Shown here: positions 28,616 to 38,737 of the stretch, in pieces
Layout of the letters: the number at the start of each line of letters is the position of its first letter
How positions within the stretch are numbered: the stretch's first letter is position 1
DNA from: Candidatus Delongbacteria bacterium
GTDB lineage: Bacteria; UBA4055
Assembly (NCBI GenBank): GCA_016937995.1
Contig: JAFGVM010000037.1
Location: 1-64,000, forward strand
Length of the DNA stretch: 64,000 nt
Direction of reading: 5' to 3'
Translations under genes and position numbers: made by a program
Notes under the pieces: model-generated
The model's database searches: none
What the model was told of the DNA's origin: nothing
What the model saw: the letters and a program-made list of their open reading frames with translations, nothing else

Positions 28616-29161
28616 ATGAAAAAACAGAGTATGATCATTGTTATTATCCTTTTCATGAGCACTTTTCTTTATTCGCTTGATTTAAAAAGTAAAGAATATG
28701 ATCTAGGATTTATGGTAGGACTGTGGATGGGAGGAGATGTTAATATTGAAGGCTATTCTGCAGATAAAGATGGGTGTTTACTGATAAGAGGGTTCGCTGA
28801 TGCTTACCTGATCCCCAAATTAGCAATGGGGGCTTATTTCAATTTCTCACCAGCAACGATCGAAACTGAAGATATTACTGTATTCGAATTTGGAGGTTCT
28901 ATCAAACCACGCTTTCTCATTAGAGAAGATCTCGCAATAAAACCAGGTTTGAACATCGGTTACAGAACTGCAAGCGGTGATGAACCTGAAATAGAGATGG
29001 ATGGATTTGCACTAAATCTCAGTATTGAAGTACAAAAAGCTATGGAAACTATGATCCTTAGTTTCGAGGGAGGTTTTTTATCACAACCTGCTGGAGGAAA
29101 CGAGTGGGTTGAAATTAGCTGGGCACCGATCATGTATCTTGGAGCAGGATTAACTTTCTAA
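28616..29161 (+). CDS. Putative outer-membrane beta-barrel protein
   Basis: Signal peptide; alternating beta-strand pattern; C-terminal YLGAGLTF. Confidence 0.55.
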   Translation: MKKQSMIIVIILFMSTFLYSLDLKSKEYDLGFMVGLWMGGDVNIEGYSADKDGCLLIRGFADAYLIPKLAMGAYFNFSPATIETEDITVFEFGGSIKPRFLIREDLAIKPGLNIGYRTASGDEPEIEMDGFALNLSIEVQKAMETMILSFEGGFLSQPAGGNEWVEISWAPIMYLGAGLTF

Positions 29162-29190
29162 AAAAAAACGATCTTACGATCGCTTTTTTT
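29162..29190. terminator. Bidirectional terminator
   Basis: aaaaaaacgatcttacgatcgcttttttt. Confidence 0.7.
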
Positions 29191-30159
29191 CTATGGAAGA
29201 CGCTCTTCCAACGACTTTACATAGACCCTATACCTGCTGTTGACACCTGACGAGTTTGCTATAGTAAAAAGTCCAAAACCATTTTCAACATTAGAATAAA
29301 TATCATTCCCTCCATGAGCTCCGCTGGCCTGAAATTCTCTCATAACATTATCAGTTGCAGAGAATACTATAGTATGCAGACCCTCATGGTAAAACTGCCT
29401 CCAGTATAAAGTAAGATCAAGTATATTATAATCAACAAGGTCTTCCCCATACTTTTTCTTGCTTTTAAACATTTTTGTATAAAGTTCATATTCATCCCAA
29501 TAAACTTTTGTGGTATCTTCCAACCAGAAATTCTGATCAGATTTTAATGTATCATCCGGAACTATCATAAATGAAGCCAATCTATCTTCTTCTAATAAAA
29601 TTTCGGGATCGAAATTGCATTTCAACATCTCATTATCGAAAATACTCTCCCCTCTCCTATATAATAATGTATCTATAACAGTAGGAGCTTGATCTATAGA
29701 AAGAATTGGCAATGAGGTCTCAGGATTAGTGGCAAATATATTGGTCAAAGGCGGAGGACAAACGGTCTGTGCTGAAACAGATATAAAACCGCTATGATAT
29801 GCTTCCAGTTTATACTCGAAGCCAGGTTTAAATCCTCCTGAAAATATCATTCTGTCCAAATAATAAACTCCGGGAGTATCTTCAAACTCCTGAAGTGTTC
29901 CGACCTCTGTAAATAATAGAGAGTCCGGTGCTTTTTCATAAAGTTCAACTGTAGCTCCAGTTATGCCAAGATTATCCATAGTGACCGATTCATTTACAGT
30001 TGCTGTTCTTGAAAGATATAGTTCTGAAATAGTTGAATCTGCCTGAGCAAACAAGTACATGACCATTGTTTCATCATATTCAGTCGATTCTCCATTCTCA
30101 CAGGAAATAAAAGTGAGTAGTAATATTATTGATAAAAGTGTTATAATTGTTTTTTTCAT
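29191..30159 (-). CDS. DUF4249-like lipoprotein
   Basis: FISCENGE lipobox; TVNESVTMDNLGITGATVELYE; adjacent to a TonB-dependent receptor. Confidence 0.65.
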   Translation of the reverse strand: MKKTIITLLSIILLLTFISCENGESTEYDETMVMYLFAQADSTISELYLSRTATVNESVTMDNLGITGATVELYEKAPDSLLFTEVGTLQEFEDTPGVYYLDRMIFSGGFKPGFEYKLEAYHSGFISVSAQTVCPPPLTNIFATNPETSLPILSIDQAPTVIDTLLYRRGESIFDNEMLKCNFDPEILLEEDRLASFMIVPDDTLKSDQNFWLEDTTKVYWDEYELYTKMFKSKKKYGEDLVDYNILDLTLYWRQFYHEGLHTIVFSATDNVMREFQASGAHGGNDIYSNVENGFGLFTIANSSGVNSRYRVYVKSLEERLP

Positions 30160-30302
30160 AGTTGTTCTCTTTTTCTTCTCTTCTTTTATGTCATGCTGAT
30201 CCCGATTTATCGGGACAATATCTATCTTTTTATCTTTTTTTGACCCTGTCCCGATGAATCGGGATCAGGGTGACGAACCATTCCTTTGACCCTATACCCT
30301 AA

Positions 30303-32546
30303 TTAAAACGAATAACTCAGCCTTATCGATGGTAATCTAGGCAGCATCGGGAATACAGACCGTTCTATTACATTCGTAGCCTCATTCTCTTTATAAATAT
30401 AAGACTGTACATTCTCTCTGTCTGTCAAATTGAGAATACTTAAATTCAGCAACAGTTTTCTGTCGTTTTTAAAGAACCATATGTAATTTCCTGAAATATC
30501 CAATCTGAAATAATCGGGATATCTCTGAGCATTATAATCCCCTTTTATCGCATTTATCGTCTCTTCACCGTTTGCCTGGATCTCAGTATAATAACCTATG
30601 TTCTCTGTGAAAGGTTTTCCTGAAGTATATGTCATTGTAGTCCCAAAACTCATATTCTTATTTACATGATAGTTTACCGTAGTTTTAAAACTGTGCGGAA
30701 CATCCCAGTAGGCATCAAAAGTATTCTCATCTTCTTTACTGTCATCGATAGTCTTTTCAACCTTTCCGTAAGTATATGACATGTTTCCATTGAACTTACC
30801 GACCTGCTTTTCGATCATAAATTCGATACCGTATGCCTGTGCGTTGCTGTTAACAAAGAAACTGTCGACAATCATTTCCTCAATTGCATCATCCATAGTT
30901 GCTCTGTCCTCTTTCCAGTTCTGAAGATTCTGCATGTACTTGTAATAACCTTCTATTGTGAACTTAAGATCCTGTCCAAATATTTTCTCAGTAAGTTCCC
31001 ATCCTAGCGACAAATTATCACAAATTGCAGGTTCTACAGAATCATCTATTACGAACCAGTTATCAACAAAGGATAAACTCTGCTCTTCCGATTGTACTGT
31101 AAAAAGATACTGGTAATATCTTCCTCCGCTTAATGTAAGCGAATTATTTACATCGAGCATATATTTCAGGCTTAATCTTGGAGAGATCAGGAATTTATGA
31201 TCATTCATCAGATCATCATTATAATTTAACCTGATACCTGGTTTTAGAGTAAATACTGAATTCCAGGTATTTGAAGATTCTAAGAAAAGAGATGTTATAT
31301 AGCTTTTTGAATCAATATCCATAAGAACATTGTCAACTACTATCTGTTTAAATGTTGTACCGAATTTCTGTATTTCAAATCCTGCTTTGATCTTGTTGTT
31401 ATTGGTTATAAAATATTCGTAAGTGTTTTTAAAAGATATATCCTGTACTTCATTAACATAGGAGAACGCATCGAAACTTTCCATATCTATATTAAATTGC
31501 GAATAGGAGAGTTTGAATACAGAGAATATTTTTGGAGAGAAAATATGTCTCCACCTGAGTGCATAGGTATCATTTCCCCATCCCAGGTTCATGTTAAAAG
31601 CATCAAATGCCAGATCGTCTGAGCCCATATAAGTGCTGAAAATAACTCTGTCATCTGTTCCGAAGTCCTGATAGATCTGCCCCTGACCATCCCAGAAATA
31701 ATAAGTCGGGTATTCATCACCAAGCATATTTAAGATCGGGTCGATATGGCTTCTTCTGGCAGCCAACAAAAATCCTCCACTGAAAACAGGACCTGTAACC
31801 ACCGCTTCACTTGCAAATAAGGACAATGACAGATTTCCTTCAAATTTCTCTCTGTTACCGTCCCTGCTGCGAATATCTAGTACTGCACCTAATCTGCCGC
31901 CATATTCAGCAGGATACGCTGATTTGATCAGTTTTGAGTCTCTGAGAGCGTCTGTAATAAATGTTGAGAAAACTCCGAACAGATGAGAAGGGTTGTATAC
32001 CGGTATTTCATCGTACAATATCAGATTATGATCGTTATTGCCACCTCGAACATACAGTCCAGTGGAGTAATCTGAAACAGAGACAACTCCGGGTAAAGTT
32101 TGTATAGACCTGAAAAGGTCCGGCTGAATAAAAGTTGTGGAAGTTTTTATCTCTCTGGGTTTTAACTTAAGCTGACCGCTTCGGATATTCATTACTTCAT
32201 CCGCAGCTTCATCAGCCTCGACTTCGACCTGAATAGCATCTATCTCTATTTCAACTGGTTTTAATTTGATCTCTTTCTTTAATGACTGATACTGAAGAAT
32301 GGTTATCTCCTCTGAAAATGATGAATATCCCATGAACTTGACCAGCAGTGTAAATTTTCCACTTGGGATATTCGATATGACAAAATAACCGTTATTGTTT
32401 GTCGCTGAACCCAGTTTTGTACCATCTATATAAACATTTACATCACTGATAGCTTCACCGTCAGATGCATCTCTGACAAAACCCGATATCGTAGCTGAAT
32501 AAATTATAGATAATATTGCAAGTAATATAAATAAGGTATATTTCAA
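30303..32546 (-). CDS. TonB-dependent receptor with N-terminal carboxypeptidase-like domain
   Basis: ISGFVRDASDGEAISDVNVYIDGTKLGSATNNNGYFVISNIPSGKFTLLVKFMGY; plug domain; C-terminal barrel. Confidence 0.92.
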   Translation of the reverse strand: MKYTLFILLAILSIIYSATISGFVRDASDGEAISDVNVYIDGTKLGSATNNNGYFVISNIPSGKFTLLVKFMGYSSFSEEITILQYQSLKKEIKLKPVEIEIDAIQVEVEADEAADEVMNIRSGQLKLKPREIKTSTTFIQPDLFRSIQTLPGVVSVSDYSTGLYVRGGNNDHNLILYDEIPVYNPSHLFGVFSTFITDALRDSKLIKSAYPAEYGGRLGAVLDIRSRDGNREKFEGNLSLSLFASEAVVTGPVFSGGFLLAARRSHIDPILNMLGDEYPTYYFWDGQGQIYQDFGTDDRVIFSTYMGSDDLAFDAFNMNLGWGNDTYALRWRHIFSPKIFSVFKLSYSQFNIDMESFDAFSYVNEVQDISFKNTYEYFITNNNKIKAGFEIQKFGTTFKQIVVDNVLMDIDSKSYITSLFLESSNTWNSVFTLKPGIRLNYNDDLMNDHKFLISPRLSLKYMLDVNNSLTLSGGRYYQYLFTVQSEEQSLSFVDNWFVIDDSVEPAICDNLSLGWELTEKIFGQDLKFTIEGYYKYMQNLQNWKEDRATMDDAIEEMIVDSFFVNSNAQAYGIEFMIEKQVGKFNGNMSYTYGKVEKTIDDSKEDENTFDAYWDVPHSFKTTVNYHVNKNMSFGTTMTYTSGKPFTENIGYYTEIQANGEETINAIKGDYNAQRYPDYFRLDISGNYIWFFKNDRKLLLNLSILNLTDRENVQSYIYKENEATNVIERSVFPMLPRLPSIRLSYSF

Positions 32547-32657
32547 TTAATTTCCTTTATTTTATTGTCAACCTGAACTTGGCTTGTCCCGATTTGTCGG
32601 GAATTCAGGATCTTTTTTATGATTTGGATATAGTATAGGAACGCAATCCTGCGTTCC

Positions 32658-35600
32658 TTACATATCATACCCTTTTTCAACCCGAATTTCTAATGCTTCG
32701 TTCAATGTTATACCTTTTTTTCTTTTCATTTTACAAGTAAGACTGTCTATTAACGAATAAACTACAGGAAGAACCAAAAGAGTAAGGATCGTCGCGAATG
32801 CCAGTCCAAATGAAATACTCACTGCCATAGGTTTCCACATTTTAACAGATTCCGAGGTCGATATGATCATTGGAACAAGTCCAAAAATAGTTGTAATTGT
32901 AGTCAAAATGATTGGTCTGAGTCTGGTCTTTCCCGCATTGATAAGACTATTCCATCTATCTGTTCCTTTGTCTCTTTCCTTATTAATAAAATCAACAAAT
33001 ACAATAGAATCGTTAACAACAATTCCGGCAAGTGCCACCACTGCTATCATGGATAATATAGAGAAAGGAGTTGCAGTACTTATAAGGCCTATAATTACCC
33101 CTATGAAAGCAAATGGTATAGTTATCATGACTATTAGAGGCTGAATATAAGATTTGAATTGCGTTCCCAATATCATATATATAAGTATAATTGCTATTAA
33201 AAATGCTACATAAAGTGATTTAAAACTCTTTGATCTCTCATCACTTACTCCGCCGACCTCGATCTTATATCCGGGATTTTCCTTTTCAAAATTTTCAAGA
33301 ACTCCTGTAATATTCTTTACTTTACTGCCGAACAGTATTTCATTTACTTCACTTGGAGTTCTCATTGCTTTCTTACCGTTCTTATTATACGCTCCTGTGG
33401 CAGCTGTAATTGATACTGTCCTGTTACCGTCCCTGTGTGAAATTCTTGAAATCGTATTGGATATCTCAAATTTAGCTATATCATTCAAAATTATCTTTTT
33501 TCCGGTTCTGGTAGATATTTTCATATTCTCTATCTGATCAATAGTGCTCAGACTGTTTTCAGACAATTTCAATCTGATATTAAATTTATCTGATCTCTCA
33601 TTAAGTTCAGATATCACTTTACCTGTTGAAGCAGTTCTGATTATACCAGCTAGTTCAGCTACAGACAACCCGTAAATGGCCAGTTTTTCATAATAAGGAT
33701 ATATTTTCAATTCCTTCTTACCAACATCAAGATCGTCATCTATATCGTCAACACCTTCAATATCAGCCAGTAATGATTTGATATTCTCGGAATGATCTTT
33801 TAATTTCTTCATATCATCACCAAGTATTCTCAATTCTACATCCTCACCTGTCGGTGGTCCACTTCTTCCGGTGGATATTTTATAGCTGACTATTTCAGGT
33901 ACTTTATTCATGAATTTTCTTACATCACCCATCATTGTGTTAACATCAATTGTCAAGCTGTCAGCATCAATCAGGTCTACTCTCAACTCGATCATGTTAG
34001 TTCCTTCGTTCCAGAAAGATCTGTCAGACTGCTGACCAACATTTGAATTCAATGACTGAAAATTTTCCTGATAAGGTAAAGACATTATGAAATTTTCAAG
34101 GATTGTAGTAAGTGAATCTGTTTTCTCTAGATATGTACCGGCAAAAGTTTCAGCTTTTATAGTTAATGTTGTTGGAGCTGATTTCGGAAAAAATTCAAAT
34201 TTCACATAACCTTTGACAACTGCTGTAAATGATATTATCAATGCAATAGTCACTGTTGAGATCACAAGCGATCTACGTTTCAAAAAACCTACAAGAAGGT
34301 TACCGTAATTATTGACCAGTTTTTTGTAAAAATGTCCCTCAGATTTAGATTTATCATGTGGTTTGGAAAAATCTGCAAGGTGGGATGGTAATATGAAAAG
34401 TGCTTCGAATAATGATGCAAATAATGCAAGTGAAACAACTTTTGGAAATACTCCGAGAAATTTTCCCATATTGCCCTCCATCATGAGTAATGGAAGAAAA
34501 GCAGCGATAGTTGTCATCACAGCAGCGATTACAGGCCACATTACCTCCTGAGATCCTTTTATCGCAGCTTCTTTAGGAGTCATCCCGTCCTCAATATTCC
34601 TGTGAACATTCTCTATTACAACTATTGCATCATCCACTACCATACCGAGGACCAGAACAAGCGCAAAAAGACTCAAGTTGTTTATTGTTATTCCAAAATA
34701 CTTCATCAACCAGAAGGTCATCATAAATGAAAAAGGGATCCCCATTGCTGCAAATATTGCATTTCTCCATCCAATGAAGACCAATAAAACTATAAAAACA
34801 AGAACTATGCCGAATAGCGCGGAATATGAAAGAGTGGAAATATTACTTTTTACAGCTATAGATTCATCATTCACGATCCTGGCTCTAATGTCATTATAAT
34901 TCTCTGGTACGGTCTTAAGATATTTCTTTATGTTAGAAATTATATCAAGAATGTTACCATCTGTATTTTGGTATAGATAAAGATTTATGCTCTCCTTGCC
35001 GTCAAGTCTTGTTTTTATATTTACATCTTCATATGTATCAACAACCTGGGCAATATCTCTGATCCTGATAATGTTTCCGTTCTCAAAAGTCTTAAGAATT
35101 ACATATTTGATCTCATCAACAGTATTAAATTCGCCCATGGTCCTTATAAGAACTTCTGACTTGCCTGCAACAATACTGCCACCAGGAAGGTTTAAATTCT
35201 TAGCTACGACAGCATTCTCAATATCTGAGAATGAAATATTAAAATATTCCATTTTTGTCTTATCAGGCTCAATCCTGATCTCTCTGTTCTTCGCACCTTT
35301 AAGCTCGACTTTTGATACATACTGGATCTTCGCAAGATCATCTTTAAGGTTCTCTGCTATTCTCTTTAGACCATCCGGAGTATATGTTGCTCCCTCTATT
35401 GCAACCGTACAAATAGATTTAAGGTCTTTAATACTGATATTCTGCATATAAGGATCACTTGCGTCTTGTGGTAAGGATCTTAATTTGTCAAGTTCCCTTG
35501 ATACGTCTGTCCACGCTTTATCAATATTTGCAGTTGTTGTAAGGTTAAGATTAATGACAGCTCTGCCCTCGTAGGCTGTTGATGTTATATAATCTATATC

Positions 35601-35825
35601 GGTAATATCAGCTAGCTCATCCTCGATCTCTGAAATGATAAGTTTCTCAATCTCTTCAGGTGCAACACCCGGATAATTCACTGTAATCATGAATCTGCCC
35701 CATTCTATCTGAGGCATGGATTCCTTAGGTATATTTATGGTAGTATATATTCCCAGTATGAAAATGATTATCATTGTCATATTAACAAGAACGGGATTAT
35801 TTACTGAAAACTTAGGTAAATTCAT
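32658..35825 (-). CDS. RND efflux transporter permease (AcrB/HAE1-type)
   Basis: 1055 aa; VNNPVLVNMTMIIIFILGIYTT; LGMVVDDAIVVIENVHR; ALAGIVVNDSIVFVDFIN. Confidence 0.95.
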   Translation of the reverse strand: MNLPKFSVNNPVLVNMTMIIIFILGIYTTINIPKESMPQIEWGRFMITVNYPGVAPEEIEKLIISEIEDELADITDIDYITSTAYEGRAVINLNLTTTANIDKAWTDVSRELDKLRSLPQDASDPYMQNISIKDLKSICTVAIEGATYTPDGLKRIAENLKDDLAKIQYVSKVELKGAKNREIRIEPDKTKMEYFNISFSDIENAVVAKNLNLPGGSIVAGKSEVLIRTMGEFNTVDEIKYVILKTFENGNIIRIRDIAQVVDTYEDVNIKTRLDGKESINLYLYQNTDGNILDIISNIKKYLKTVPENYNDIRARIVNDESIAVKSNISTLSYSALFGIVLVFIVLLVFIGWRNAIFAAMGIPFSFMMTFWLMKYFGITINNLSLFALVLVLGMVVDDAIVVIENVHRNIEDGMTPKEAAIKGSQEVMWPVIAAVMTTIAAFLPLLMMEGNMGKFLGVFPKVVSLALFASLFEALFILPSHLADFSKPHDKSKSEGHFYKKLVNNYGNLLVGFLKRRSLVISTVTIALIISFTAVVKGYVKFEFFPKSAPTTLTIKAETFAGTYLEKTDSLTTILENFIMSLPYQENFQSLNSNVGQQSDRSFWNEGTNMIELRVDLIDADSLTIDVNTMMGDVRKFMNKVPEIVSYKISTGRSGPPTGEDVELRILGDDMKKLKDHSENIKSLLADIEGVDDIDDDLDVGKKELKIYPYYEKLAIYGLSVAELAGIIRTASTGKVISELNERSDKFNIRLKLSENSLSTIDQIENMKISTRTGKKIILNDIAKFEISNTISRISHRDGNRTVSITAATGAYNKNGKKAMRTPSEVNEILFGSKVKNITGVLENFEKENPGYKIEVGGVSDERSKSFKSLYVAFLIAIILIYMILGTQFKSYIQPLIVMITIPFAFIGVIIGLISTATPFSILSMIAVVALAGIVVNDSIVFVDFINKERDKGTDRWNSLINAGKTRLRPIILTTITTIFGLVPMIISTSESVKMWKPMAVSISFGLAFATILTLLVLPVVYSLIDSLTCKMKRKKGITLNEALEIRVEKGYDM

Positions 35826-35829
35826 AATA

Positions 35830-36915
35830 TTATTTCCCGTATATTTTAACTATAGTTCCGTTCGATAAAGCTTCTGTACCCGACACAACGATCTTTTCGC
35901 CCGGCTCAAGACCACTCAGGATAACAACACTGTTCCCGTATTTTTTTCCGATAGTAACTTGTCTTTTATTTGCAATATTCTCACTGTTGACTGTATAAAC
36001 AAAGTATTTCCCATACTCTTCAATTACATTATCAAAGTCTGTATATATCAAATTTTCAAGTTTTTCAGCAACTATTTTACCCTCAACTATCATACCGGGC
36101 AAAAGGTACTGGTCCTGATTTTCTATCTCAACCTCTACAGGATAAGTTCCCGAAGCATCAGGTTTTTTGCCGATACCTTTCACTTTACCTTCAACTTTTT
36201 TTTCAGAACCGTTGTGCTTTACAAATACTGAATTCCCGTTCTTTATACTTACTATATCATTCTCGGAAACTCCTGTTTTGATCAATAATCTTTCACAGTT
36301 AACTATTGAGGCGACAGGCTGTCCCATTCCGACAAATTGCCCCTCTTTAATATTCAACTGAGTTATTGAACCGTTTACAGGAGAAGTAAATTTTGAATTG
36401 TCGTAATTTAATTTAGCCTTTTCAACGTTTGCTTTTGCACCTTCATAAACAGCTTCAGACTTTTTAAGAGCACTTTGATCATTTGTTAACTCATACTTGG
36501 ATACCTGTCCGTTCTTAAATAGTTTCTCAGTAGTTTCCAATTTGATCTTTGCGGCATCCAGCGTTGCTTCGGCAGACTTCATATCAGCTTTTGCCTGATC
36601 GTAGCTGATCTTGTAATTCTGTGCATCAAGAGTGGCGATCGCTTCGCCTTTTTTCACAAAATCACCAAGCTTCTTTTCTATTGTTCTTACCTTGCCAGAA
36701 ACTTCACTATAATAAACTATATCAGTAATACCTTCGAGTTTACCTGTGATATCAGCAAATAACTGCAGATCATTGCTCTTTACATTCTCAACTTTTACAA
36801 CAGTTATTTGAGCTTCGGGTTTAGCTTTTTTCTGTTGCTGTCCTGAATTATCATTTGAGCATGAACTTAGAACCAGTATCATGATCATTGCTGCTGTTGT
36901 TAATAATTTCTTCAT
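35830..36915 (-). CDS. RND periplasmic adaptor (MFP) lipoprotein
   Basis: LSSCSND lipobox; KKGEAIATLDAQNYKISYDQAKAD; barrel/MP domain. Confidence 0.92.
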   Translation of the reverse strand: MKKLLTTAAMIMILVLSSCSNDNSGQQQKKAKPEAQITVVKVENVKSNDLQLFADITGKLEGITDIVYYSEVSGKVRTIEKKLGDFVKKGEAIATLDAQNYKISYDQAKADMKSAEATLDAAKIKLETTEKLFKNGQVSKYELTNDQSALKKSEAVYEGAKANVEKAKLNYDNSKFTSPVNGSITQLNIKEGQFVGMGQPVASIVNCERLLIKTGVSENDIVSIKNGNSVFVKHNGSEKKVEGKVKGIGKKPDASGTYPVEVEIENQDQYLLPGMIVEGKIVAEKLENLIYTDFDNVIEEYGKYFVYTVNSENIANKRQVTIGKKYGNSVVILSGLEPGEKIVVSGTEALSNGTIVKIYGK

Positions 36916-37027
36916 TTTATATTCCTAGTTTTAAATTTCTCTGTTATTTGTCATCCTCGTGCTCGACACGGGGATCCACTCTTTTATGGATATCCGGATC
37001 AAGTCCGAATATGACGTCCATGTTTAA

Positions 37028-38377
37028 TCAGAATAATTCCACCAATTCTTTTTCATCACTAATTCCAAGCACTTTCATCAATTCAGATTTTGTCTTTAGT
37101 ATAGAATAGTATGATGATACCTGATTGTATTTCGCCTGAACAAGTGATAATCTTGCAGTATTAAGTTCATCTTCAGTAGATATACCGGATTTTGCTCTTT
37201 CCTCAACATTGAAATAAGTTTCTTCTGCAAGTTCAACTGCTAAGATCGAACTGTATAACTGCTTTGAGCCTGAGATCAGCGAATAAAGTGATGAATTTAT
37301 CATTGTTGCAAGGTTATCCAGCATCTGCATCTCGGTGATCTCCATTTTTTTTAATTCTATCTTACTTTTCTCAACGACGATGTAGTTATCATAAAACGGT
37401 AATATAGGCATCGAAGCAGACAGAACCAGACTCCCGTTATTATTATATTCATCATCTAAGTTTGACTTTGACCATTCTGTTGAATAAGAAAGATTCACAG
37501 AAGGCAGGAAATTACCTTTAGTCATCTTAATTGACTTTTCATTTATCATTTTAGTTAAATGAATGTTTTTCAGATCATTATTATTCTTCAGTGCTATATC
37601 TTTTAAAATATTTGCCTTATCATTTATTTTTGATAAATTAACATCCTTCAATTTATCTATGAAACCCTGATAAGTCGCTAATTCTATTTTTTCAAGATCA
37701 AAATCATTAAGACCTGTTAAATTTGTAAAACTTATCTTAGCAAGCTCATACCCTCTTTCCGAGTTAACTACATTCACTTCGCTGGAAGCCCTTGCTGAAG
37801 AACTTTTTAAAAAATCTGCTCTGGAAGTTAAACCTGACTCGAATTTTATCTTTGCGCTTTCTTCATTTCTCTTAGATAATTCCAGTGATTCTTTTGATAT
37901 ATCGAACAATTCCTTCATTTCTAGAACATTTATATATTGTGCTTCAACATCAGAAAGTAAGCTTATCATTTCAGCTGAAAGTTTATTTCTACTTATAGAC
38001 TCGGAATCTTTGCTTATCTGGTATCCATAATATTTTTTACCTCCCAGAAATAATGGTTGAGATATTTGAATGCCGAAAGCCGTTCTGTCCTCCTGAGTAA
38101 AATTCACTGAGGACATAGTTAAAGGATTAAAAGAACTACCTTCAACTTCAGGAACATACATCATATATGAAGATGAAAGGTTCGCTGTCGGGAAAAATCC
38201 CGCAAATGCACTTTTAGTTGAAAGCTCACTTGAAATAACGTTCTGCTTTGTAATAGCATAGTTATAATTTTTTTCAAGGGCCGATTCCTGTGCCTGATTA
38301 AGATCGATCTTTGCAGAACTTGCAACAGTGATAATTGTAACTAACATGATGAATACTTTTTTCATATTTATCTCCAT
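37028..38377 (-). CDS. TolC-family outer-membrane efflux protein
   Basis: Signal peptide; IDLNQAQESALEKNYNYAITKQN; two OEP repeats. Confidence 0.9.
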   Translation of the reverse strand: MEINMKKVFIMLVTIITVASSAKIDLNQAQESALEKNYNYAITKQNVISSELSTKSAFAGFFPTANLSSSYMMYVPEVEGSSFNPLTMSSVNFTQEDRTAFGIQISQPLFLGGKKYYGYQISKDSESISRNKLSAEMISLLSDVEAQYINVLEMKELFDISKESLELSKRNEESAKIKFESGLTSRADFLKSSSARASSEVNVVNSERGYELAKISFTNLTGLNDFDLEKIELATYQGFIDKLKDVNLSKINDKANILKDIALKNNNDLKNIHLTKMINEKSIKMTKGNFLPSVNLSYSTEWSKSNLDDEYNNNGSLVLSASMPILPFYDNYIVVEKSKIELKKMEITEMQMLDNLATMINSSLYSLISGSKQLYSSILAVELAEETYFNVEERAKSGISTEDELNTARLSLVQAKYNQVSSYYSILKTKSELMKVLGISDEKELVELF

Positions 38378-38434
38378 TTTTGTAATATCTAGTCAGAATT
38401 TAAACTATGAGTGTATAAAATATTCGATTTAATT

Positions 38435-38449
38435 GTAAAAAATTGTAAA
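38435..38449. promoter_or_regulatory. CpxR-box-like direct repeat GTAAA-N5-GTAAA upstream of the tolC/RND operon
   Basis: GTAAAAAATTGTAAA, identical to 40986-41000. Confidence 0.45.
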
Positions 38450-38474
38450 AAATACTTAACTTTTAAAAAAATTG

Positions 38475-38639
38475 TTAAAAAACAGCGGCAGTTCTGTCTT
38501 TTTCTTTATCAGTGCTGATTGTAAGCATTCCGGACGTTTTGTTAATGACCAGAATATTCAGATCTTCATAAAGAATAGTAAGTCCTCTGGGCTGATATCG
38601 GCTGGGTGGTTGTTTAAATGTCTTTGGATCTGATGTCAT
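38475..38639 (-). pseudogene. Truncated RluA-family pseudouridine synthase (N-terminus only)
   Basis: MTSDPKTFKQPPSRYQPRGLTILYEDLNILVINKTSGMLTISTDKEKDRTAAVF*; stops before the catalytic Asp region. Confidence 0.72.
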
Positions 38640-38737
38640 GTGGAAAAACCTCTTCCTTATCTTCCCGCTTCCTGCAAAATATATTAAAACCGTTTTAGGA
38701 ACGCATTCCTGCGTTCCCTACTGTTTATTATCAATCG

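Noticed and set aside
32863-33144. Antisense ORFs within the RND, MFP and other large genes
   Set aside because: Opposite-strand shadows of strongly supported genes; no SD or domain evidence
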